Positions 36,401 to 48,400 of a stretch of 64,000 bases of DNA are shown piece after piece. The notes beneath the pieces are model-generated. The model was not told where the DNA came from. It searched no databases and saw only the letters and a list, made by a program, of their open reading frames with translations. This DNA comes from Limnomonas spitsbergensis. Its lineage: Eukaryota > Chlorophyta > Chlorophyceae > Chlamydomonadales. The stretch covers positions 918,501-982,500 of the forward strand of contig JAYJMM010000087.1 in assembly GCA_037349105.1 (NCBI GenBank), read 5' to 3'. A program made the translations under genes and the position numbers. The number at the start of each line of letters is the position of its first letter. The stretch's first letter is position 1.

Positions 36401-39400
36401 TGCCCCCCCTGCCCCCACGGCGACATCATTGGGCTTGAGGGCGGCGCTCATATTTGAAATAAAGATACGAATTGTGTGTCCGATCTGCCATTCTGGCTCC
36501 TTGCCCCCCCCCAGGTGGCCACAGCCCAGGAAGCATCTTCTCGCAGCTCCGGAACTATTTCCACCACGAGTGGCTGCGACAGGCGGAGGGCGAGGGCGAG
36601 TCGCGCGCCAAGGAGTGGCGGCGGGAGCACGGCGGCAAGGACCCCATATTCAAAGCCCCGGCGCAGCACAAGAAATCCACGGCAGGCAGCAGGTGAGGCA
36701 TCGTCACCGGCAACAGCATTCTGGTCAAGGAGGGCTCGCTGGCATTTAGGGTCTAGGGTTTTGGGTCTAGGTCAAGGAGGGCTTGCTGGCGGTTAGGTTT
36801 TAGGGTCTAGGTCAAGGAGGGCTTTATGGCGGTTAGGTTGTAGGGTCTAGGTCAAGGAGGGCTTTATGGCGGTTAGGTTTTAGGGTCTAGGTCAAGGAGG
36901 GCTTTCTGGCGGTTAGGTTTTAGGGTCTAGGTCAAGGAGGGCTTTATGGCGGTTAGGTTTTAGGGTCTAGGTCAAGGAGGGCTTTATGGCGGTTAGGTTT
37001 TAGCGTCTAGGTCAAGGAGGGCTTTCTGGCGGTTAGGTTTTAGGGTCTAGGTTAAGGAGGGCTTTCTGGCGGTTAGGTTTTAGGGTCTAGGTTGAGGAGG
37101 GCTTTCTGGCGGTTAGGTTTTAGGGTCTAGGTCAAGGAGGGCTTTCTGGCGGTTAGGTTTTAGGGTCTAGGTTCAGGAGGGCTTTCTGGCAGTTAGCGTT
37201 TAGGGTCTAGGTCAAGGAGGGCTTGCTGGCGTTGTCAGGGAGTTTCAGCTGCGATTCGGTTGGATCCAGGCCTGTGTCTGGCCTTTCCCTTCCCCAAGGA
37301 GAAGGCAAGCCCCCTCAAAGGACAATGTGGGAGGGAAGGGGGGGGGGGGGTAATAGCATTATGGGCAAGGAGGAGTAGCTGGGGTCCACTGATTATTTCA
37401 GGGAGCTTCAGCTGCTACGCTTCGGCTAGATCTCGGCCTACGGCACAAGGGGGTCTTTGTGGTGGTGACAGCTCCCCCTGTCTTAGACGGTACAGTCAAC
37501 GGGCATGGTGGAAAATCAGGGTGGTGACAGCCAATGTGACGTAACAACTTTCATGTTCACCCAATGCTGCGCCCTTGTTAGCTCGGTCTTTACCCTAATC
37601 TGGGTCTATGTGTCCGGCCAACCGCAGTACGGCGCACTATGCCCGGCAGAAGAACAGGTGTATTTTGCTTATCAGTACGAAATGTATATTTTTGGAGCAG
37701 AACAACTGGTATGTTTTGCCGAGCAGCATAACATGTGTATATTGCTAAGCAGTACAACAGGTATATTTGCCGAGCAGTACAACAGGTACACTTGCCGAGC
37801 AGTACAACATGTATGTTTTGCCAAGTATTGTGCTGCTTAACCCTTGTTGCTTGCTCGCACAACTCTTTTTAACCCAGTTCATGTGCTGTGCCTGCTGCAG
37901 TACATCGCATGTGGACGACAGGTTCATGGAGGCCCTGAAGCTGTCCCACCTGCCCAAGCAGGTGAGTCGGTTGTCGGCAGTTGTAGGGGGGTTTGGCCCT
38001 GCCTAAACTGACGTCTGCAGAGGTGGGAGGGAGGGGGGAGGGGGCGGGGGGCGGGGGAGGGGGGAGGTTGGCGTCCAGGATCTCACCTGTCCATGCAGGA
38101 GTGGTGGGGGAGTGGAGGGAGGTTCATGAATCCCACAAGCCCATACAGATATTAGGTAAGGGGGGGGGGGGGGGGAGAGGGTCCATGATCTCAGGTGTAG
38201 GGAGGTGGGTTTAGGGTCAATGATCTCAGGTGGGGGGGGAGGGAGAGAGGAGGGGGGCTCACGAATCCCACTTACCCATACATATATTGGGAGGGGTGGG
38301 GTTTAGGGTCAATGATCTCAGGTATAGGGAGGCGGTTTAAGGGTTAGGGGTTTAGGGTCAGAGACCTCAGTTGCAGGGAGGCGGGTTTAGGGTCAAGAAT
38401 CTCAGGTTTAGAGAGGCGGGTTAAAGGTTAAGGGTTTAGGGTCAGTGATCTCAGTTGCAGGGAGGCGGGTGAAGGGTTTAGGAGCAGTGATCTCAGGTGC
38501 AGGAAGGCGGGAATCAAGTACAAATAAAAGACTGGCATCGGCGCCATGGTGGTCACATTCAGTTGGTGCTACGTGCACCTCCATAATACTGGGATAGGGA
38601 TCATGTACAGTATGGTTTGGCCTTTATGGTTTGGCTTGTATTGGCTTAGGGTTTAAGGTATGACCCTTAAGTATTCGTAACACACAGGGGCTGCGTCTTC
38701 GCGGCCAGTGCGATTTCCCCGTAAGTACTGCGCCCCCCCCCCAAAAAACGTGAAAATCCTAGGAATCGATTATAAGTGTCGGCGGGGGGATCTGACGTAC
38801 TGACGACTTGTGGGGCAAAACAAATGAAATGAAGAAAATGCCGGGATGGAAAATGCCATGCTGCCAGGAAGCAGCCCTGTACCTTTTACCTTCCTATACC
38901 TTGCCAGGTCACGAACCCTGACGATGGTGCAGTGAAGCTGATACCCCGGAACCCGCGACCTGACAGCCATGTACCTAGCCAGCCCTTGAACACTAGCCAG
39001 CTCGAGAACATTAGCCGGCCCTTCAACTCTAGCCAGTGAACCACAAAACCTGACCATGATAAATTGAACTTGTCTCCCCGGATTCAGGAATTTTTGCAGA
39101 CGGAAGCCTAAACCCTGCCCCCCCCCCTCTCTTCGGGACAACCATTGTGATAGTGGGCTGTTCGTGCTGTTGTCGGTACACTTGCTTTTTCATGGCTCTT
39201 GGGCTGGTGACCTTGATAATGAAATACTTTTCCCCGCCCTACATGCAGGACAACCATTGCGATTGTGGGCTGTTCGTGCTGTCATCGGTGCACTTCTTCT
39301 GCCACGCCAGTCCGTTATCACTGGAATTTGAGGTCCTCAAAATGATGAACAGCAGACATGGTGGGTGGGTTGGCAGGCGGGGTAAGTGGGGGCATGGGGG

Positions 39401-42400
39401 GGGTGGGGGGTAAATGTGTAGGGTAGGGAGGGGGCGAACAAGGGAGGGAGGGTGGAGGCTGGGCAGCCACGTCGGGTGGGTGGACATTCTAGGATGGGCG
39501 GGCACCCTCTGGTGGGCGTAGGGTTGCGCGGTTGCACACTGCGGCTGGCGTCAGTTAGTTGGTTAGTTAGTTGCATGCAGGTAGTGCTGCCGCATGAAGG
39601 CACCTTGACACACACTCGGGCACATGCTCCACACATTTCCAGCAGAAACTCCACACTTTCACAAACACTCAATTTTTACAGCAGACATTCCACACTTCCA
39701 TAGACATTCCATGAGGCAAGCTCTCTGCATGGCACCCTGTTGCCGGCCGCTCCCTCCCCTAAGGATGCCTCAGATTCAAATTTGTTCAAATTCAAGTTCC
39801 CTGCATGACCCCTTCTGCCCGCTGCTCCCACTCAAAATCTTGTTTTGCATTCAAATGTGTTCAATTCGAAGTCCTTGCTTGGTAGTTGAGACCCTGCTGC
39901 CCGCCACTCCCTCTCAGAACCATGTTTCAAATTCAAACATTTTTTTATTTCACCTCCATGGGACCCAGCGGAAGGGACCTGTCACTAGGGGGTCGGACTA
40001 GTCCCCCGACACCCCCCCGGCTCATAATGCGACCCCATGGTTGGCGCCTTTGCACACGGAAGAATCGACTGGCGTCCAGGACTTCAGCCATTGAATACAA
40101 AATGGAATGTGGCTTTTTTCCTGGTCAATTCTTCCCTGTGCAAAGTCGCCAACCGGGCACTGAAAGCCCCTGTTTGGGGGATTAGTCCGACCCCCCTAGT
40201 GACAGGCCCCTCCCCAGCGGTCTGCTTCTCTCTATTTACATATTTTTCTGAATTTCAATCCTCTCAAATTCAAAATCTGGCTTGGAGCTCTGCTGCCTCC
40301 TTAACCCTGCTTAAATTACCAAACCCTGCTGCCTCCTAAACCCTGCTTAAATTGCCTGAACCCCCCACACACACCCTTTTAAATCCAGATTTAAACCCCA
40401 TGCATGCAGCCCTGTCGCAACCCTTTCAATACCTGGTGTGTGTCAGCCGCCTTCTGTCCCCCAACCCCCCTATCTTCGCACTTCCCCCTTACAAATAAAA
40501 TTGACATCACAAGCATGGGGGCCAACTGCCTGCTGCGCGCCCCCTGAAAGCCATCTCCCCCTACCCGTCAAATTCAAATTCAAATGGAACAGCCCTGGGA
40601 AGAAACGCCGTCTATTGAGGTCTCCCGAGACTGCTGTTGCCCATTTGTCGGCCATTGGGGGTTTTCATCTCAGATTCAAATTCAAAAGCCCTGGAAAACA
40701 ATGTGTGAGTGAGCTTATGAAGGTCTGCAACTGCCCAGGCCATCTTGGTTTTATGATGCCCCCCCCCCCCATACGAACCCTTTCAAATTTAAATAATTAT
40801 TTAACAAATTCAAATATTAACAAGCTTTGGGACGAAGTACCCCCCAAGAGGTGTTGTAAGACTACTCCTGTTGCTCTAGCCACATGAGGTTCCTGACCCC
40901 GTCTTCCCCCCCTCCCCTTCCAAATTCAAAGTCGACAGAAAGCTCCACGCCCGGCAGATCATCCAGGAGTCCTGCACCCCTGGCCACCTGGGGTTCCTGA
41001 CGCCCGAGTGGTTCCACCCGGAGAACGCGAGCCTGTTGCGGGAGCATATCAGGTGCGTTGTTCACGTGGGTGACTCAGCTACATGTCAGCTCTATGTGGT
41101 GCAGCTACGAGTGGTGCCGCCCTGAGTGTGTGAGCCTGGTGTGGGAGCATATCAGGTGTGATGCGCTATTCATACAAGGATGAATCAGCCACCTGTCAAC
41201 TACACGTCTGCTATATGTTAGCTACATTCAGCTATATGTCAGCTACAGGACATGTGGCAACACGATATGCGTGTGTTCCACCCTGAGAACATGTCTGCCT
41301 TGCAGGCGATTCACACTTGTTGTCACACTTGTTGTCACACCCTCAGCTTGAATGTGCCTGTCTGACTGCACCTCCAGATACCTGATTATTCACCACACTT
41401 ATGTGGCCATGAAGATGCCTCACTCTTTTGCTTTATACCCTCCACACCCACATGCCAGCCTGCCTGCATCTCCAGGCACCTGCTCACCTGTCAACCTCGC
41501 GAGGAGGCCATGGAGATGATGCACACTTGTCTTAATACCCTCCACACTTACCGGCTGGTCTGTCTGCACCTCCAGGTACCTGATCATCCGCCGCACTAAC
41601 GTGGGCACGATGGAGATGCTTCACACATGTCAACACTTGTGTTCACACCTGCACCTCCAGGTACCTGATCATCCGCCACATGTACGAGGAGGCCATGGAT
41701 GCGCACCACAAGAAATTACAGGTGAGGTGGGTAGGGGGGGGCACCTCAAGGCAGTCACCTAGTCTATGATACCATCCGGTATGTAGCTGAAATGTAGCTG
41801 AAGCTGTAGCTGAAATGCAGCCTCGGTGCCCTTACAAACAACTGGCTGTGCCGCAAGCTGGGTTGATTTCCTTTTGTATCCCAGTGCATTGAACGCTTTG
41901 CTGTGCCGTTTGTGCGCTCCCTTTTGATGGCTGAGTAGCGCAGCTGTGTTTCAGCCAAAGTAATCTACAGGCAGATCCAGCTATTTATGCCAGTCCCTGT
42001 AGCGAGACTTTGGCCTCCGGAACCACCAAGTCTGCAAGTTTTGCAAGTAATTGGAGACAGGACCGATTTGCCGTGAAAATGGGCGCAAACGAAAGCGCGC
42101 ATGTTGTGTTCTCCGGTGACTTGCCCTCTCACAAAATTAAGGGTGTTTCGGGGTGAGACATGATGGAAAACACGAATTAATCGTCACCCAACCATTGTCC
42201 AGTCCGAAATGGAGTAGTTTTGTTTGGCATGTTGCCATGGGGCGAGCATTGAAACAAGTCATTACTCATGATCCTAGGGACGGCAAATCAAGTCTACAGT
42301 GCATAAAGATTAATTCGAATTTCGAAGCACGAAACACCTGGGGTAAATACCTCAGCTATTCCTAACCCTTCAATGGACGTAAGACCCCCCCCCGGCCACG

Positions 42401-45400
42401 CCCACCCCTGTCAGGCCTTAGCCGACGTATCTTATTTACCCAGTCCAAACCTTTCCGTTTCTGACAGGTGGCCCTTGAGGCCCGGAGGCGCTCCTCTCCC
42501 ACGCCTCCGCCCGACCCTCTGCCGGGGACCAGATCGCCCACACTGCTCGCGGAGGAGCCGGTGCCGGGCGCAGGCGGGACGCCTGCTGCTGGATCCTCTG
42601 TCATCGCTGCCGCTGGATCCCTCCGCGCCCACGAGGGGCAACGCGAGGGATCCGCTCCGCCGGACACGTTCTCGATGGACGAGGCCGGTCGCTGCAGCGG
42701 CGACGAGGCCGGCAGCGGCAGGCCGGCGGTCTCGGTCGCGACCGAGGCGGTTTCGGAGCCGGTGTCTCAGCTCGTGATGGAACTCAAGGGTCGGATAGAG
42801 GAGTATGAAGGCAGGCCGTGCATGTGAGTGTGGAGGGGAGGCGTGGAGGAGTATGAGAGTAGGCCGTGCATGTGTTTGTGTGGAGGGGGGAGGTGTGGAG
42901 GAGTATGAAGGCAGGGCACCCATGTGGGCGTGGAGAGGGAGAGGTGTGGAGGAGTATGAAGAATGTCACATCTTATCAAGCCCGTAATTGTCACACATCT
43001 TATTAATGCTTTGTCGCGTTGCACAGGCCGCACGTTCGTTTCCTGGACCCCGAGGACTACATGAAGCACCGTGAAAGTTACCTGGAGAGCAGTCACCCAC
43101 CCAGGCGGCAGGTCAGTCTTTTTGTACTAGACTTCCTCAGCTACAATTCAGCTACACATAGAAAAATGATGCTGGTAGGTCCTGGAGGGCTTCCCACCCG
43201 GCCAGGCGGTAGGTCAGTGTTTTTGTCCAAGAATGCCTCAGCTACGCGTTGACATTGATGCTGGTGGGGCCTGGAGGGCTTCCTACCTTCTCAGGCGGCA
43301 GGTCAGCTTCTATTACCTGGGAGCCTCAGCTACAATCAGCTACACATGCACACTGGGCCCCTATTCTGGCCTCACTCACTTTTGACGCAAACAGCCAGGG
43401 ATTGCAACAATAAGAAAGAAAGAAGGCTACGCCCCGTGGGGGGCGTGAGAGTTGAGGAGACAGCGCAGCCTGGGCCGAAGCCACGTCCGCGCCGTTGCCT
43501 TGCAACATTAAAAACAACAGAGCATGCAGTGGAGTACTGGCCAGACCGTATCATGAAGAGCCCTGGACAAATGCGTCCCCTGATCCCCCCCACCCGCCCC
43601 GCCACCCCGCACTAGCTGTTGCTAGCTGGAGGAAGTGATCCATTGTATACATGCTGGGCACATGCTAGGGATGATACAGGGCGCAGAGTCGATAGGGGCA
43701 ACAACATTTCCCTCTTGTGCTCCCCGACCCTCCCCCTGCCCTTCCCCCTCTCTCCAAGGCTAGGGATAGTACAAGGCGCGGAGCCGGGAGGGGCAACGTC
43801 ATATCCCTCGTGGTGCTCCCTGAGCCCCCTGACCCTCCCCTGCGTTTTTAATTCATTATGAGAATTTTTACGGTAATGAAAAGCAAATAATGTAGAGATT
43901 TCCCGCCCATTCTGTTCTCGCGAGGCCCAAGAAGTGATCCTTGCTGTCCATACTGCGCACAGGCTAGCTGATCCCCTCTCCCTTTGTTGCTCGCAGGCAA
44001 GGGATGGTGCAGGGCGCAGGGCTGACAAGGAGGTGGACATGTTCGACAATCCGGACCGGCGGCAGAGCAACCGGCCCCGCAGGGTGCGATCCCCTCAATG
44101 CTTAATCTAGGGGTTAGGTTTGAGGGTTTTGGTCAACCTCCCTTCAATGCTTATTTTAGGGGTTAGGGTTAAGGGTTTTGGTAAACCTCCCTTCAATGCT
44201 TAATTTAGGGGTTAGGGTTAAGGGTTTGGTAAACCTCCCCTCAATGCTTAATTTAGGGGTTAGGGTTAAGGATTTTGGTAAACCTCCCTTCAATGCTTAA
44301 TTTAGGGGTTAGGGTTAAGGGTTTGGTAAACCTCCCCTCAATGCTTATTTTAGGGGTTGGGGTTAAGGGTTTTGGTAAACCTCCCTTCAATGCTTAATTT
44401 AGGGGTTAGGGTTAAGGGTTTTGGTAAACCTCCCCTCAATGCTTAATTTAGGGGTTAGGGTTAAGGGTTTTGGTAAACCTCCCTTCAATGTTTAATTTAG
44501 GGGTTAGGGTTTAGGGTTTTGGTAAACCTCCCTTCAATGCTTATTTTAGGGGTTAGGGTTAAGGTTTTTAGTAAACCTCCCCTCAATGCTTAATTTAGGG
44601 GTAAGGGTTAAGGGTTTTGGTAAACCTCCCTTCAATACTTAATTTAGGGGTTAGGGTTAAGGGTTTTGGTAAACCTCCCTTCAATGCTTAATTTAGGGGG
44701 TTAGGGTTAAGGGTTTTGGTAAACCTCCCTTCAATGCTTAATTTAGGGGTTAGGGTTAAGGGTTTGGGTAAACCTCCCTCAATGCTTAATTTAGGGGATA
44801 GGGTTAAAGTTTTTTGTTAACCTCCCCTTAATGCTTAATTTGGGGCTTAGGGTTAAGGGTTTGGTAAACCTCCCCGCAATGCTTAATTCAGGGGTTAGGG
44901 TTAAGGGTTTTGGTAAACCTCCCCGCGATACAATTGGTCTCAGGGTGTACGAGTAATTTCGCGTCTCGCCTGCCTATAAGGGGATATATAGATAGGGTTG
45001 AGTACTTAAGTCTTCTTGGGGTTTTCCCATTGTGCAATGGTTGTAGGGTTTATTTGAAGCTCCACCTTCAACCCTGCCTGGGGCTTAGGGTGAAGGTTTA
45101 CTTGAAGCTCCCCCCTCATAATCCCTGCTTGGGGCGTGCGCGTCAGGGGAGCAGCGCAGCTCAGGGTCGAAGGAAACTTCTAACTGGTATGGGCATAAGG
45201 CAGGGGCATGGATAGCATGGATAGCAGTGATGGAAAGGCTGACGAATGGTGTGCCAAAAGTGTGATGAACAGGGTGACGAATGGTGTGCCAACAGTGTGA
45301 CAAATGGTGTGACAAAGGTGTCTATAAGCAGCGTTGGACGTAAGCACCCCCAGGGGCATGGATTGCATTGGTGGAAGTGTGCAGAATAGTGTGATGTATG

Positions 45401-48400
45401 GTGTGACAAAAATGCATACAAGTGTGCTTTGCTTGACTGTGGTGTGCAGGCACCCAACAGTGGTGCCGGATCTGCTGATTTCACGACGAGCCAGGATTTC
45501 ATCGATGATAGCCAGGACAAGCCCAAGAAGGCCAGGTGGGCTAAGGACCTTTGGGAATAGGCAGCCAGAGGCGGAGGGGGGGCTGACCCTTGGTAATGGG
45601 CTGGGGGGGGGCTTAACCCTTGACATGGCCGGGGGGAGGTTGGCCACCCTCAGGGCGGAAGGGGGGGGGGGGGGGGCGAAGGCGGTGATCCTTCGGTTGT
45701 AGGGACGGGGGGGATGTAGACGAGCCTCGGGAATGGGTGGGAGTGTGGGGGGGGTACACGAGCCTCGGGAATGGGTGGGAGTGTGGGGGGGGTACACAAG
45801 CCTCAGGAATGGATGGGAGTGAGGGGGGGGTACACGAGCCTCGGGAATGGATGGGAGTGTGGGGGGTACACGAGCCTCAGGAATGGATGGGAGTGTGGGG
45901 GGTACACGAGCCTCAGGAATGGATGGGAGTGTGGGGGGGGTACACGAGCCTCGGGAATGGATGGGAGTGTGGGGGGGGTAGACGAACCTTGGGAATGGGT
46001 GGGAGGGAGGCGGGGTAGACGAGCCTTGGGAATGGGTGGGAGGGAGGCGGGGTAGACGAGCCTCGGGAATGGATGGGAGTGTGGGGGGGGTACACGAGCC
46101 TCAGGAATGGATGGGAGTGTGGAGGGGTAGACGAGCCTCGGGAATGGGTGGGGAGGTAAACGAGCCTCAGGAATGGGTGGGAGGTTGGGGGGGTACACGA
46201 GTCACGGGAATGGGTGGGAGTGTGGGGGGGTACACCAGCCTCAGGAATGGATGGGAGTGTGGGGGGGTAGACGAGCCTCGGGAATGGGTGGGAGTGTGGG
46301 GGGGGTACACGAGCCTCGGGAATGGGTGGGAGTGTGGGGGGGGTAGACGAGCCTTGGGAATGGATGGGAGTGTGGGGGGGGTAGACGAGCCTTGGGAATG
46401 GATGGGAGTGTCGGGGGGTAGACGAGCCTCGGGAATGGGTGGGGAGGTAAACGAGCCTCAGGAATGGGTGGGAGGTTGGGGGGGTACACGAGCCACGGGA
46501 ATGGGTGGGAGTGTGGGGGGGTACACCAGCCTCAGGAATGGATGGGAGTGTGGGGGGGGTACACCAGCCTCGGGAATGGGTGGGAGTGTGGGGGGGTAAA
46601 CGAGCCTCGGGAATGGATGGGAGTGTGGGGGGGGTACACGAGCCTCAGGAATGGGTGGGAGTGTGGGGGGGGGTAGACGAGCCTCGGGAATGGATGGGAG
46701 TGTGGGACGGGTAGACGAGCCTTGGGAATGGGTGGGAGGGAGGCGGGGTAGACGAGCCTCGGGAATGGGTTGGGAGGTAAACGAGCCTCAGGAATGGGTG
46801 GGAGGGTGGGGGGGTACACCAGCCTTGGGAATGGGTGGGAGGATGGGGGGTAAACGAGCCTCGGGAATGGGCGGGAGGGAAGCAGAGCTCCTCAGGAATA
46901 GGGTAGCAGTTACCGCAGGGAGGAGGGGAGGGGGGTGAGGGAGAGTGTGAAGGAGGGAGGGGAGTGGACAACCCTAAGGGAATGGGCAGAGGCAGTGTTC
47001 CTCAGGAGCTGCGAAGCACTTAGCCCAAAGATGAGAGGGACAGTGACCCTAATAAGGCCAGGTGGGTAAAGGAGGGGGTGCAGGGTGCAACTCTTTGGGA
47101 ATGGGCAGGAGACAGTGCTCCTCAGTAGCTGGGGAGCCGGGACCCCAGGGGGGAGGGGGGCAGTGACCCTAATAAGGCCAGGTGGGTAAAGGAGGGGGTG
47201 CAGGGTGCAACTCTTTGGGAATGGGCAGGAGACAGTGCTCCTCAGTAGCTGGGGAGCCGGGACCCCAGGGAGGAGGATGGCAGTGACCCTAATAAGGCCA
47301 GGTGGGTAAAGGAGGGGGTGCAGGGTGCAACTCTTTGGGAATGGGCAGGAGACAGTGCTCCTCAGTAGCTGGGGAGCCGGGACCCCAGGGGGGAGGGGGG
47401 CAGTGACCCTAATAAGGCCAGGTGGGTAAAGGAGGGGGTGCAGGGTGAAACTCTTTGGGAATGGGCAGGAGACAGTGCTCCTCAGTAGCTGGGGAGCCGG
47501 GACCCCAGGGGGGAGGGGGGCAGTGACCCTAATAAGGCCAGGTGGGTAAAGGAGGGGGTGCAGGGTGCAACTCTTTGGGAATGGGCAGGAGACAGTGCTC
47601 CTCAGTAGCTGGGGAGCCGGGACCCCAGGGGGGAGGGGGGCAGTGACCCTAATAAGGCCAGGTGGGTAAAGGAGGGGGTGCAGGGTGCAACTCTTTGGGA
47701 ATGGGCAGGAGACAGTGCTCCTCAGTAGCTGGGGAGCAGGGACCCCAGGGAAGAGGGGGGCAGCGGCCTTAATAAGGCCAGGTGGGTGATGGAGGGGGTG
47801 CAGGGTGCAACTCTTTGGGAATGTGCAGGAGACAGTGCTCCTCAGTAGCTGGGGAGCCGGGACCCCAGGGAGGAGGATGGCAGTGGCCATAATAAGGCCA
47901 GGTGGGTAAAGGAGGGGGTGCAGGGTGCAACTCTTTGGGAATGGGCAGGAGACAGTGCTCCTCAGTAGCGGGGGAGCAGGGACCCCAGGGGGGAGAGGGG
48001 CAGTGACCCTAATAAGGCCAGGTGGGTAAAGGAGGGGGTGCAGGGTGCAACTCTTTGGGAATGGGCAGGAGACAGTGCTCCTCAGTAGCTGGGGAGCAGG
48101 GACCCCAGGGGGGAGGGGGGCAGTGGCCATAATAAGGCCAGGTGGGTAAAGGAGGGGGTGCAGGGTGCAACTCTTTGGGAATGGGCAGGAGACAGTGCTC
48201 CTCAGTAGCTGGGGAGCAGGGACCCCAGGGGGGAGGGGGGCAGTGGCCATAATAAGGCCAGGTGGGTGATGGAGGGGGCAGGGGGGAGGACCTTTGTGAA
48301 GGGTGTGGTGGATGAAGGGTTTAGGGTGTCGCAACACCTTGGATCCTGGGGTGAGGGTTTAGGGTGTCGCAACACCTTGGATCCTGGGGTGAGGGTTTAG

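Larger units (their letters stand above)
32592..41721 (+). other. C48 protease core (exons 8-16, residues ~345-681)
   Basis: Visible catalytic residues are His477 in VLHWSLAVI (exon 11), Asp500 in LLHIDSM (exon 11), Gln583 as the last residue of exon 13 (LPKQ), and the nucleophile Cys589 in DNHCDCGLFVL (exon 14; codon 39264-39266). The oxyanion Gln and the Cys box are therefore split by a phase-0 intron of 1287 bp. Insertions between blocks (33720-33800, 36570-36692) match the Ulp2 class, whose domain is longer than Ulp1's. All four residues are intact, so activity is expected. Confidence 0.88.

Noticed and set aside
46910..48337. 475-codon minus-strand ORF with Pro/Leu-rich repeats
   Set aside because: It lies exactly over a 120-bp satellite; 120 is a multiple of three, so the frame stays open by chance. 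It is also antisense to an intron of a supported gene.
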